From Hymenobacter piscis (GTDB lineage: Bacteria; Bacteroidota; Bacteroidia; Cytophagales; Hymenobacteraceae): a stretch of 64,000 nucleotides of DNA. The notes beneath the pieces were generated by a model. It ran no database searches, was not told the origin of the DNA, and saw only the letters and a list, made by a program, of their open reading frames with translations. A program made the position numbers and the translations under genes. Below, piece by piece: positions 35,415 to 44,608 of this stretch. The stretch is from assembly GCF_018760735.1 (NCBI RefSeq), contig NZ_JAHHZN010000005.1:1-64000 (forward strand). Reading direction: 5' to 3'. Position 1 is the first letter of the stretch. Each line of letters opens with the position of its first letter.

Positions 35415-36062
35415 ATGGTGCCTAGCTCTTTCCACACTACCCGCACGGCCCGCTACATCAGTCTCGGGGAGCCCGGCACCGATATTCAGCACGTGTGGTT
35501 CTGTCTGCACGGCGAGGGGCAGCCCCTGGCCGATTTCGCCGCCCAACTCGTCAACTTCGACACGCCCGAGCGCCTGCTGATTCTGCCCGAAGGGCTTTCC
35601 CGCTACGCCCTGCCCGCCGCGGCCGGCGCCACGCCCACTACGGCCGCCACCTGGTTCGCCCCGGATTCTCTGCTGGCCGACCTCTCGGACCTGACTACCT
35701 ACCTCGATGAGCTGGCGGCCCAGATACTGGCCCAGTGCCCCGAGGGGGTGCCCGTAACGGTGCTCGGCTACGGCCACGGGGCCGCCGCGGCCTGCCGCTG
35801 GCTTTCCAGTGGCCGCACCCGCTACGACCGGCTGCTGCTCTACGCGTCCATCTTCCCGCCCACCATTGACCGCCGGGCTACCCTGGTGAGTCTGCCGGAG
35901 CGGCCGGTGACGCTGATTTCCACTACCACGGAGGCGTTTACGCCTGAAGCCACCGGCGAGGCCCTGCTCCAGGACATGCAGGATGCCGGCCTCAAAGCCC
36001 AGCTCCGGTATGTGTCGGAGGGCCCGCTGACGCTGGCGGCCCTGGGCACGGTGGGCAAATAA
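35415..36062 (+). CDS. Alpha/beta-hydrolase-like protein lacking the nucleophile serine
   Basis: A 215-residue protein with the layout of Bacteroidetes alpha/beta hydrolases (HVWFCLHGEGQPLADF near the start, LLILPEGLSRYAL next). At the nucleophile elbow, where GFSQG-type GxSxG is expected, it reads GYGHG, so the serine is replaced by glycine. The tail TLAALGTVGK is also short for a hydrolase. It is probably a non-hydrolytic relative or a pseudoenzyme. The start at 35415 is in a clear gap next to the divergent Hsp20 gene. Function unknown. Confidence 0.7.
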   Translation: MVPSSFHTTRTARYISLGEPGTDIQHVWFCLHGEGQPLADFAAQLVNFDTPERLLILPEGLSRYALPAAAGATPTTAATWFAPDSLLADLSDLTTYLDELAAQILAQCPEGVPVTVLGYGHGAAAACRWLSSGRTRYDRLLLYASIFPPTIDRRATLVSLPERPVTLISTTTEAFTPEATGEALLQDMQDAGLKAQLRYVSEGPLTLAALGTVGK

Positions 36063-36171
36063 GCAGCAAGCAGCTCACCACGGCCGGCAACGGTTCCGCC
36101 GCTGCTTGTCCGCCGGCTTCCGGAGTGCAACCCTCTATGGGCGTTTGTTCGCCTTCTTTCCTTCGAATCCC

Positions 36172-36921
36172 ATGTCTGATTTCGACCTGACCCAGCTACC
36201 CAGCCGCGCACCCAAGGAGTTCCACAAAGCCAACATCAAGCGTGAGCTCAAGAAGCTGCGTCAGGAGCTGATTGAGCTCCAGAACCGCCTCTACGCCGAA
36301 AACCGCCGCAGCGTCCTCATCATTTTGCAGGGCATGGACGCCAGCGGTAAAGACGGCCTGATCCGGCGCGTGTTCAGCGGCATTAATCCGCAGGGGGTGC
36401 GGGTGTACTCCTTTAAAGAGCCTACGGAACAGGAGCTGGCCCACGATTTTCTCTGGCGGGTGCACCTGCAGACCCCGGCCAGGGGCATGATGCAGGTGTT
36501 CAACCGCTCCCACTACGAGGACGTGCTCATCACCCGCGTGGAGGGAATAATCGACGATAAAACGGCTAAGCACCGCTTCAAATCCATTAACGCCTTCGAG
36601 GAGCTGTTGCAGCAGGCCGGCACCACGGTACTCAAATTCTACCTCCACGTTTCGGAAGAGGAGCAGCGGCAGCGGCTGGATGAGCGCGTGACCGATCCGG
36701 CCAAGCAGTGGAAATACGAAGCCGGCGACGAGAAGAAAGCCGGCAAGTGGCCCGCCTACCGCGAGGTGTACGAGGACGTATTCCGCCATTGCAGCCCCAC
36801 CAGCTGCCCCTGGCACATCGTGCCCGCCGACCAGAACTGGTACAAGGCCTACGTAGTAGCCAAAGCCCTCCGCGACGCCCTGGTTGCCCTCAATCCCCGG
36901 TATCCTAAGGGTGAAAAGTGA
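36172..36921 (+). CDS. PPK2 family polyphosphate:nucleotide phosphotransferase
   Basis: A 249-residue cytoplasmic polyphosphate kinase 2. It uses polyphosphate to phosphorylate AMP or ADP. Walker A is ILQGMDASGKDGLIRRVF, followed by VRVYSFKEPTEQELAHDFLWR, FNRSHYEDVLITRVE and the Arg/Asp-rich VSEEEQRQRLDERVTDP lid. Length matches short one-domain PPK2. The start at 36172 is the natural N-terminus; in-frame extensions upstream are not plausible. It ends right at the large pyrimidine-rich repeat. Confidence 0.92.
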   Translation: MSDFDLTQLPSRAPKEFHKANIKRELKKLRQELIELQNRLYAENRRSVLIILQGMDASGKDGLIRRVFSGINPQGVRVYSFKEPTEQELAHDFLWRVHLQTPARGMMQVFNRSHYEDVLITRVEGIIDDKTAKHRFKSINAFEELLQQAGTTVLKFYLHVSEEEQRQRLDERVTDPAKQWKYEAGDEKKAGKWPAYREVYEDVFRHCSPTSCPWHIVPADQNWYKAYVVAKALRDALVALNPRYPKGEK

Positions 36922-37138
36922 TGAGGTGATGGGGTGAGGAGGTGATGGGGTGATGAGGTGAGGAAGGAACGCTCAGCATGATAGGCCTTCCTCACCCCAT
37001 CACCCCATTACCTCCTCACTTCCTCACTTCCTCACCTCCTCACTTCCTCACCTCCTCACTTCCTCACCTCCTCACTTCCTCACCTCCTCACTTCCTCACC
37101 TCCTCACTTCCTCACCTCCTCACTTCCTCACTTCCTCA
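36921..37138. repeat. Long purine/pyrimidine-rich repeat
   Basis: A purine-rich arm (GAGGTGATGGGGTGAGGAGG, 36921-36968) and a pyrimidine-rich arm of tandem CCTCCTCACTTCCTCA units (about 36988-37138), with an 18-nt loop. At least seven pyrimidine units are tandem. It runs into the stop codon of the GNAT gene on the minus strand. Confidence 0.9.
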
Positions 37139-37708
37139 CTTCTTCTCGCTCTTCTCGCTCTTGTCGGCTTCCGTGATGTCGCGGCCGAAGAGCTGGCGGC
37201 CTTCGGCGTCGAGGGCTTCACTGATCTGGCGGAAGCCGTTGCGCTCCAGCACCCGGCGGGCCGTGGCGTTGGTGGGCGTGGTGCGGGCCGTGAGGTAGCG
37301 TACCATCTCCGTATCGGCGGCGTGGCGCACCAGGCCGCCCACCAGCTCGGTGCCCAGGCCGCGGCCGTGCCAGTCGTCGGCCACCGAAAACCCGATTTCG
37401 GCCGTGTCATCCACGGGGGGACCGTGGAAGCCGCCGGCCCCGATGAGCGTATTGGTCGGCACTTCGGCTCCGGCCCGCAGCAGGGCGTACCAGCCGTACC
37501 AGCCCGCCGCCTCGCGGCCGCCGGCCGTGAGCTGTTCCAGGAAGTACTGCTGGGCGGCGGCATCGTACTCGCCGGGCGGCCAGTGGGCGGGTAGTTGAGC
37601 GCCCAGCAGTACCGGAAAATACTGAGGCTTCGAGGTTTCGGCAATGAGCAGGGCCCGGCTGGCGGCAATCAGCGTGAGCCGGGGCGTGAAGGCAATCAGT
37701 GGAATCAT
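37136..37708 (-). CDS. GNAT family N-acetyltransferase
   Basis: A 190-residue GNAT acetyltransferase. The cofactor motif is GRGLGTELVGGLV, followed by the ARRVLERNGFR segment typical of RimJ/RimL-like enzymes. Substrate unknown. The start at 37708 is chosen because it begins at the natural N-terminus of the family. The last ten residues (EADKSEKSEKK) are encoded by the edge of the large CT-rich repeat, so the protein tail is derived from repeat DNA. Confidence 0.88.
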   Translation of the reverse strand: MIPLIAFTPRLTLIAASRALLIAETSKPQYFPVLLGAQLPAHWPPGEYDAAAQQYFLEQLTAGGREAAGWYGWYALLRAGAEVPTNTLIGAGGFHGPPVDDTAEIGFSVADDWHGRGLGTELVGGLVRHAADTEMVRYLTARTTPTNATARRVLERNGFRQISEALDAEGRQLFGRDITEADKSEKSEKK

Positions 37709-37817
37709 GGAAAAAGATACGCAGTTGGTCGGATGTATGGCCATTCCAGTCGAGGAAGACCGTTGCGGTTGCCCGGGAGCGGCTACCTTTACTCCCGTTC
37801 CGTTTTAGCCAGTACCC

Positions 37818-38261
37818 ATGCCTGCCGCCGCCCCTGCTCCCGATTTTCTGACCGTCACGTATCGTCCCGATCTGGAAGTGCTGCTGGTACGCTGGATGCG
37901 GGTGGTGACGCTGGCCGAGCTGCAGCAGGGCTACCAGCACCTGCTCGATGTGGCCCTCCGGCACCAGTGCCGGCAGTGGCTGCTCGATGCCCGCCGCCGC
38001 TTCAACACCGACCGGGAAGGGGCCCGCTGGATGGTGGAGTCATTTCTGCCTGGCCTGCACGCCCGCCTGGGCGGCCGTACCTACCTGGCCTACCTGCTGG
38101 TGCCCGCCATCATGCGCGACACGGCCGCCGACGCGGCTTTCCCGCCGCCCGAATTTTTCGCGGGCAAACCCTTTATCGGGCAGCGGTTTGAGGAGGAAAA
38201 CACGGCCATTGCCTGGCTGCAGGAGGGCCGCCGCCACAACCAGCCCCTGGCCAGCCGGTAA
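37818..38261 (+). CDS. STAS-like (SpoIIAA-like) family protein, copy 1
   Basis: A 147-residue cytoplasmic protein, not named. It resembles the 137-residue protein at 49472 in its start (FLTVTYRPDLEVLLVRWMR versus FLHLTHRPDLGIVTARWLR), in WLLDARRR versus WLIDSRRR, and in the placement of the later YLAYLLV versus YLAFLVA. The predicted fold is a STAS-like alpha/beta sandwich. In Hymenobacter such proteins are multi-copy and of unknown role. Confidence 0.65.
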   Translation: MPAAAPAPDFLTVTYRPDLEVLLVRWMRVVTLAELQQGYQHLLDVALRHQCRQWLLDARRRFNTDREGARWMVESFLPGLHARLGGRTYLAYLLVPAIMRDTAADAAFPPPEFFAGKPFIGQRFEEENTAIAWLQEGRRHNQPLASR

Positions 38262-38282
38262 GCAGCCCGCGCGGCGCGGGGC

Positions 38283-38552
38283 CTAGCGGGACGCCAGCGG
38301 TTGGGTTTCCAGCAGGCTCAGGTGGTAATCAACGCACATCAGCACATCTTCGACGGTGCGCAGGGCCTCCATTTCGGCGTCGGTGATTTCGATGTGGAAG
38401 CGGTGTTCCAGGTTGATGGCCAGCTCCACGAGGTCAATGGAATCGACGCCGATATCCTCCTGCAGGCGGGTGGCCGGGGTGATGATAACGGCGGGGTTGC
38501 GGCGTTTGCGGTGGAGCATGCGTTCAACCTGGTAGCGAATGAGCTGTTCCAT
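38283..38552 (-). CDS. Acyl carrier protein
   Basis: An 89-residue carrier protein. The phosphopantetheine attachment serine lies in GVDSIDLVELAINLE, the canonical DSL-like motif; the helical pattern fits ACP. There are no fatty-acid or polyketide genes next to it. It follows a small HlyD-like gene on the same strand and is probably part of its operon. Overall it is an orphan carrier protein, and its partner is unknown. Confidence 0.82.
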   Translation of the reverse strand: MEQLIRYQVERMLHRKRRNPAVIITPATRLQEDIGVDSIDLVELAINLEHRFHIEITDAEMEALRTVEDVLMCVDYHLSLLETQPLASR

Positions 38553-38607
38553 AGGTCTGAGAAAAAAGGCAAAAACAAGGGGAAAAATCGGGCTGCTACG
38601 GGCCGGG

Positions 38608-39186
38608 CTACTCAACGCTGGTCAGCAGCAGGGTAGTATCCGCGGGGGCGTCCGTTACCAGCGTGGCCACCGGCGTCTGGGCCGTGAGCAGGTCGCCGGG
38701 GTGGGCGCTGGGCCGCTTGATGAGGCCCTCGGCCGGGGCCGTCACGTACACAAAGCTGAGCATGGGTACCAGCCGGGCCAGCTGCCGGCGGGTTTCAGTG
38801 AGCTGCCGGTGGGCGGTACGCAGCACCGGGGCCGGCGCCGCCGGTTGGGCCACCTGCAGGGCCGCGTAGGCCTGCTCCTGACGGACCAGCCGGGCCCGCA
38901 GCTGCTGCTGGGGCACGCTGGGGAGCTTCTCCAAAAGCTTATAGAGAAGTTGACCCTTCCGCACGCGCTGACCTTCGTGGGTGTACACTTCGTGCACCCG
39001 GCCCGCCTGCCCGGCCAGCAGGGGCTGCCCGGGCAGGGAAGCGGCGGCAAATCCCTGGGCAACGGGCCGGAACTGCAGCAGCGGGGTCGGCACCGGGGCG
39101 GCAGCCGGGGAAGTCAGCCAAAAGCGCAGCAGCAGGCTGCCGAGTGCGACGAAAACGACGAGCGTTACGCCAACTGATTTTTTCAT
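38608..39186 (-). CDS. Short HlyD/RND-adaptor-like protein
   Basis: A 192-residue protein with an N-terminal membrane anchor (GVTLVVFVALGSLLLRF). A biotinyl-lipoyl-like segment (LAGQAGRVHEVYTHEGQRVRKGQLLYKL) is split from its partner (AEGLIKRPSAHPGDLLTAQTPVATL) by a helical hairpin of about 80 residues. This is the inner part of a membrane-fusion protein without the C-terminal beta-barrel. No RND pump or outer-membrane factor follows. It is cotranscribed with the acyl carrier gene. Start 39186. Confidence 0.7.
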   Translation of the reverse strand: MKKSVGVTLVVFVALGSLLLRFWLTSPAAAPVPTPLLQFRPVAQGFAAASLPGQPLLAGQAGRVHEVYTHEGQRVRKGQLLYKLLEKLPSVPQQQLRARLVRQEQAYAALQVAQPAAPAPVLRTAHRQLTETRRQLARLVPMLSFVYVTAPAEGLIKRPSAHPGDLLTAQTPVATLVTDAPADTTLLLTSVE

Positions 39187-39299
39187 GCGAGGAAAACCGG
39201 CTGATCCGGTCGGGCGGGCGGCTCCGCAAAAGGGGCCGCGGGCAACTGGTTTCCGGGGCAGCCAAAGCAGATGGGCCGGAAAGTGGTGAAACAAAGGAA

Positions 39300-39316
39300 G
39301 TAACCGCAGTGGTTAC
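39300..39316. promoter_or_regulatory. GTAACC dyad, probable Rrf2-family operator
   Basis: GTAACCGCAGTGGTTAC, a perfect 6-bp dyad with a 5-nt spacer, in the leader of the HlyD-like/ACP operon. A nearly identical dyad (GTAACA-N5-GGTTAC) lies at 39795-39811, in front of the Rrf2 gene. Confidence 0.6.
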
Positions 39317-39337
39317 ATTTCGGGGGAAATAAAAAGC

Positions 39338-39784
39338 TTAGCCGGAGTTTCCGGGACAGTCGGCCAGGCGCTGACGCAGCTCCTGGGCCACCTGGGCCAC
39401 TGAAACGGCCGCCAGAGCCGCGCGCATGGCATCAAGCGCCGGGCCGAACAGGCCTTCCAGCGTTTCCTGCATCACCCGGCCCAGCTGGCAGTGGGCGTTG
39501 GGGTTGGTGCTGCCCACCTGGAACAGGTCGGGCTCGGCATCCTGCATGGTCCGGAACACGTCGAGCAGGGAGATGTCGGTGGCCGGCCGGGCCAGCAGCG
39601 TACCGCCGCCCGCGCCCCGCTGGCTCTGCACCAGGCCGGCTTCGCGCAGCATGCTCACCAGGCGGCGCACCACCACCGGGTGCGTACCCGCACTGCTGGC
39701 CAGCACATCCGACGAAACCGGCTGCCCCTGGGCGTGGGCCAGGTAGGCCAGAATGTGGGTGGCAACGGCGAAGCGGGTATTCAT
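39338..39784 (-). CDS. Rrf2 family transcriptional regulator
   Basis: A 148-residue winged-helix regulator of the Rrf2 family (NTRFAVATHILAYLAH, SAGTHPVVVRRLVSMLREAG, GAGGGTLLARPATDISLLDVF). Some Rrf2 proteins bind an Fe-S cluster through three cysteines in the C-terminal part; here only CQL and the final DCP are present, so the cluster is probably absent and the effector is unknown. A promoter and an overlapping dyad are upstream. It probably regulates itself and the HlyD-like/ACP operon. Confidence 0.9.
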   Translation of the reverse strand: MNTRFAVATHILAYLAHAQGQPVSSDVLASSAGTHPVVVRRLVSMLREAGLVQSQRGAGGGTLLARPATDISLLDVFRTMQDAEPDLFQVGSTNPNAHCQLGRVMQETLEGLFGPALDAMRAALAAVSVAQVAQELRQRLADCPGNSG

Positions 39785-39794
39785 GAGCAGGTAA

Positions 39795-39841
39795 GTAACA
39801 GAAACGGTTACAAATGTACGACCTATAAAGGTTGTGGGCAA
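39795..39841 (-). promoter_or_regulatory. Promoter and operator of the Rrf2 gene
   Basis: On the minus strand, TTG (39839-39841), 20 nt, then TACATTTG (39811-39818), matching the Bacteroidetes consensus. The dyad GTAACAGAAACGGTTAC (39795-39811) starts at the end of the -7 element, as an autorepressor operator would. Confidence 0.68.
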
Positions 39842-39966
39842 CCGTTTTGTTTAAGTCAATTCGAAAACCAGAGCAGGCGGGGGACATACGCAAAGGGGCG
39901 CGGCGCTACTACCGCCCCCCCGACTGACGCACCAGCTCCCGAAATACCTCAATCCGGGGCGGCGCG

Positions 39967-40824
39967 CTACTCCTGCCAGGTGCCGAACTTGCCGGCCTGG
40001 TAGTCGGCGTACGACTGGCGGATTTCAGCTTCGGAATTCATCACGAAGGGGCCGTACGCCACGATGGGCTCCTGGAAGGGCTCGGCGTGGCCCAGCAGCA
40101 GCACCGCGTCGTCAGTCAGGGCTTCGGCCTGAAATTCGTCGCCGTCGGGGTTAAACTCCAGCAGGCGGCGCATCTCCGTTTCCTGGCCGTTGATGCGGAA
40201 GCGGCCCCGGATGACGTAGCAGAAAATGGTGCGCGCGGCCGGAATGGTCTGCTCCAGGCGGCCGCCCTGGCGGAAGTCGATAGTGGCCAGACTCATATCG
40301 GTAAGCGGCTGCACGGCCCCGGCGGTGCCGCCCCACTCACCCGAAACGGCGTGGACGGTAACGCGGCCCTCATCCAAAGGCACGGCCGGAATAGCATCCT
40401 CCTGCACCCCGATGTAGCGGGGCTCGGTCATTTTCAGGCGGGCGGGCAGGTTCACCCAGAGCTGCAGAATTTCCAGCGGCCCGCCGGTTTGCTTGAATGC
40501 ATCGGAGGATATTTCGGAGTGAATCAGGCCTCGGCCGGCCGTCATCCACTGAATGCCGCCCGGCCCGATGATGCTCTGGTGTCCGCCCGAATCCTGGTGC
40601 ATAATGTCGCCTTCCAGAATAAACGTAACGGTTTCGAAGCCGCGGTGGGGGTGGGGGCCGAAGGGCAGGCCGCGGTTGCGGGCCGGGTACACCTGGGGGC
40701 CGTGGTGGTTGAGAAACAGAAACGGGTCGAGGTGCTCTACTGAGTTGGTGGGCAGGGCCCGGAAAGTCGTCAGGTCGGCAATGGGCGCGCTCTGGGCGCG
40801 GTGCTGGGCTTTGATGGTCCGCAT
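39967..40824 (-). CDS. Pirin family protein
   Basis: A 285-residue bicupin protein of the pirin family, proposed as a quercetinase or redox-regulated cofactor. The metal-binding motif is PHPHRGFETVTFILEGDIMHQDS with the HSE segment in GRGLIHSEISSD. The start at 40824 was chosen because the family opens RTIKAQHRA; the long in-frame extension upstream runs into the next gene and is discounted. A family C inverted repeat lies between its start and the OYE gene. Confidence 0.92.
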   Translation of the reverse strand: MRTIKAQHRAQSAPIADLTTFRALPTNSVEHLDPFLFLNHHGPQVYPARNRGLPFGPHPHRGFETVTFILEGDIMHQDSGGHQSIIGPGGIQWMTAGRGLIHSEISSDAFKQTGGPLEILQLWVNLPARLKMTEPRYIGVQEDAIPAVPLDEGRVTVHAVSGEWGGTAGAVQPLTDMSLATIDFRQGGRLEQTIPAARTIFCYVIRGRFRINGQETEMRRLLEFNPDGDEFQAEALTDDAVLLLGHAEPFQEPIVAYGPFVMNSEAEIRQSYADYQAGKFGTWQE

Positions 40825-40832
40825 AGGGGGGG

Positions 40833-42081
<1,249 letters not shown>

Positions 42082-42091
42082 GTCCGCAGTA

Positions 42092-42176
42092 TGGCTGAGG
42101 CACGACCTTCAGTCCGTAGCTCGCTTTACAGGCTGATGTCTGTGGGGGCTACGGACTAAAGGACGTGCCACAGCCA
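42092..42176. repeat. Family E inverted repeat
   Basis: TGGCTGAGGCACG and CAGTCCGTAGC at the left, GCTACGGACT and CGTGCCACAGCCA at the right, with a 35-nt loop. The words match the short palindrome at 11228-11253. Confidence 0.8.
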
Positions 42177-42240
42177 ACTTTAGCCCGTAGCATCAGGAAG
42201 CCAGCCGCTACGCCTCCGGTGGGGGACGCGCAACCTTTGG

Positions 42241-42281
42241 AAAGGGGAAGTCGACTTTACCCAAGTCGACTTCCCCTTTTT
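42241..42281 (+). terminator. Terminator-like hairpin abutting a start codon
   Basis: AAAGGGGAAGTCGACTTTAC folds against its complement ending in CCCCTTTTT; the T run ends 2 nt before the ATG at 42284. It would end the OYE transcript. Its position also makes it part of the leader of the M13 peptidase gene if that is transcribed from upstream. Confidence 0.75.
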
Positions 42282-42283
42282 GC

Positions 42284-44392
42284 ATGACCCACCTCTCCCT
42301 TCCTCCCCGCGCCGGCGCGGCGGCCCTGCTGCTGGCGTTGGCCGGCTGCGCCACCACCCAGGCCCCGGTAACTACCACCACCACCACGCCTACTGCCGCT
42401 CCCGTGGCAGTGCAGGACCTGGGGCCCGGCCGTAGTATCAACCCCCGGGACGTGGACCGCTCGGTGTCGCCGTGCGAGGACTTCTTCCGGTTTTCGGGCG
42501 GCAACTGGCTGAAGAATAACCCGATTCCGGCCTACGCCAGCAGCTGGGCCCCGCGCAACGAACTCAACGACCGGACCCAGGCCACCCTGCGCCGCATCCT
42601 GGAAGATGCCGCCGCCGACCGCGCCGCTACCCCCGGCTCGAACCGCCAGAAAGTGGGTGACTACTACGCCGCCGGCATGGACTCGGTGGGGCTGGAAAAA
42701 GCCGGCCTGACCTACCTCAGGCCCGAGCTGGCCCGCATTGCCGCCGTGAAAGACCGGCCCGGCCTGCTCTCGGAAATTGCCCGCCAGCAGACGCTGGGCA
42801 CCGGCGCGTTCTTCCGGACCGGCGTATCGCCCGACCGCAAAAACAGCTCGGTGTATGCCGTGAACATGAGCCAGGGCGGCCTGGGCATGCCCGACCGGAA
42901 CTACTACCTCAAGGACGACGCCCGCTCCAAAACCGTGCGCACGGCCTACCTCACCTACCTCACCAACACCTTCAAGCTGCTCGGCGACGCGGAGGCTACG
43001 GCCGCCGCCAAAGCCGCCACGGTAGTGCGCGTGGAAACTCGCCTGGCCCGCGCCAGCAAAGACCGGGTTTCGCTGCGCGACCCGTACGCCAGCTACAATA
43101 AGATGACGGTGGCCGAGGCCGACAAGCAATTCCCGAACCTGCAGCCCTCGGCTTTGCTGAAGCGCAACGGCCTGGGTGCGGCCCAGGAGGTGATTGTGGG
43201 CCAGCCGGACTTCTTCCGGGAAGTCAGTGCGGTGCTGAAAGAGGAGCCGCTGCAGGACCTGAAAACCTACCTGAGCTGGCAGCTGGTATCGTCGGTGCCT
43301 TCGGCTCTGCCCCAGGCGTTCAGTGATGAGGCCTTCCGGTTTGCGCAGGTGCAGAGTGGGGCCAAGCAGCAGCACACCCGCTGGAAACGCATGCTTTCGG
43401 CCACTGATGGCACCCTGGGCGAAGCCTTCGGGCAGCTGTACGTGGATCAGGCGTTTTCGCCCGCCGCCAAGCAGAAGGCCCTCGATATGCTGGCCAATAT
43501 CCGCGAGTCGATGGCCGAGCACATCCGCACCAATACCTGGATGAGCGAGGCCACCAAGCAGGAAGCCCTCAAGAAGCTCAGCGCCCTGCGCGTGAAAATC
43601 GGCTACCCCGACAAGTGGAAGGACTATTCGGCGCTGAACATCTCGCGCGAGTCGTACCTGAAAAACGTGCTGGCGGCCCGCCAGTGGGGCTACCAGCAGA
43701 ACGTGAAGAAGTTCGGCGGGCCCATTGACCGCACCGAGTGGAGCATGACGCCGCCCACCATCAACGCCTACTACAGCCCGCCGATGAACGAAATCGTGTT
43801 TCCGGCCGGCTACCTGCAGCCCCCGTTCTTCGACCCCGAAGCCGACGACGCGGTGAACTACGGGGCCATCGGCGGGGTGATGGGCCACGAAATGACCCAC
43901 GGCTTCGACGACTCCGGCCGGCAGTACGACTCGGAAGGCAACCTGCGCGACTGGTGGACGCCCGCCGACGCGGCCGAATTCACGAAGCGCGCCGCCGTGG
44001 TAGGCACCCAGTATTCGGCCTTCTCGCCCCTGGATTCGGTGTACGTGAACGGTAAGCTGACCATGGGCGAAAACCTGGCCGATTTCGCCGGCCTCACCAT
44101 CGTGTACGCCGCCCTCCAGAAGCAGCTCGACAAGCAGTACGGCAAAGGCAACCGCCCGCTTATCGACGGCTTCACGCCCGAGCAGCGCTTCTTCCTGAGC
44201 TGGGCCCAGCTGCGCCGCCAGAACATCCGCCCCGAAGCCCTGCGCCAGCAAATCCTCACCGACCCCCACTCGCCCGGCCAGTACCGCACCATCGGCCCCC
44301 TCATGAACATGCCCGAGTTCTACCAGGCCTTCGGCTGCACGCCCGGCCAGAAAATGGTCCGCCCCGATGCCGAGCGGGCAGTGATTTGGTAA
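42284..44392 (+). CDS. M13 family zinc metallopeptidase, copy 1
   Basis: A 702-residue periplasmic lipoprotein peptidase of the neprilysin (PepO) family. The lipobox is LALAGCATT. The zinc motif is GHEMTHGFDD (HEMTH at about residue 535), with the third ligand and aspartate in ENLADFAG. The NAYYSPPMNEIVFPAG substrate region and the final CTPGQKMVRPD...IW are standard. A second peptidase gene follows with strong similarity. The start at 42284 lies 3 nt past a terminator-like hairpin. Confidence 0.95.
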   Translation: MTHLSLPPRAGAAALLLALAGCATTQAPVTTTTTTPTAAPVAVQDLGPGRSINPRDVDRSVSPCEDFFRFSGGNWLKNNPIPAYASSWAPRNELNDRTQATLRRILEDAAADRAATPGSNRQKVGDYYAAGMDSVGLEKAGLTYLRPELARIAAVKDRPGLLSEIARQQTLGTGAFFRTGVSPDRKNSSVYAVNMSQGGLGMPDRNYYLKDDARSKTVRTAYLTYLTNTFKLLGDAEATAAAKAATVVRVETRLARASKDRVSLRDPYASYNKMTVAEADKQFPNLQPSALLKRNGLGAAQEVIVGQPDFFREVSAVLKEEPLQDLKTYLSWQLVSSVPSALPQAFSDEAFRFAQVQSGAKQQHTRWKRMLSATDGTLGEAFGQLYVDQAFSPAAKQKALDMLANIRESMAEHIRTNTWMSEATKQEALKKLSALRVKIGYPDKWKDYSALNISRESYLKNVLAARQWGYQQNVKKFGGPIDRTEWSMTPPTINAYYSPPMNEIVFPAGYLQPPFFDPEADDAVNYGAIGGVMGHEMTHGFDDSGRQYDSEGNLRDWWTPADAAEFTKRAAVVGTQYSAFSPLDSVYVNGKLTMGENLADFAGLTIVYAALQKQLDKQYGKGNRPLIDGFTPEQRFFLSWAQLRRQNIRPEALRQQILTDPHSPGQYRTIGPLMNMPEFYQAFGCTPGQKMVRPDAERAVIW

Positions 44393-44410
44393 GCTAAAGC
44401 CCAGCCAAAA

Positions 44411-44563
44411 AGAACGTCATTCCGAGCAGCGTGAGGAATCTCGCGTGCTGACATTATCAAATCGTCGGACGACACCCGCTCCGTAGCCCAGGGTTTAAAC
44501 CCTGGGCTAGTAAGGCAACGTCAGCACGCGAGATGCTTCGGCAAGCTCAGCATGACGTTCTTT
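44411..44563. repeat. Family A palindrome, copy 4, with inserted palindrome
   Basis: Outer arms AAGAACGTCAT and complement, inner arms GCGTGCTGAC and complement. The loop contains an independent 26-bp palindrome at 44484-44509. It separates the tandem M13 genes. Confidence 0.85.
44484..44509. repeat. Perfect 26-bp palindrome
   Basis: TAGCCCAGGGTTT followed directly by its reverse complement. It lies in the loop of the family A element. Confidence 0.9.
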
Positions 44564-44608
44564 CTTCTCCCAACTTCAACTTCTTCCACAACCTCCAATT
44601 TTCCACCA

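Noticed and set aside
39909..39966. Frame reading SAPPRIEVFRELVRQSGGR downstream of pirin
   Set aside because: Looks helical and protein-like, but it has no start codon of its own and overlaps the pirin end; it could be a gene remnant, not enough evidence.
42257..44269. 670-residue frame opposite the first M13 gene
   Set aside because: Antisense shadow; the M13 gene has intact zinc motifs.
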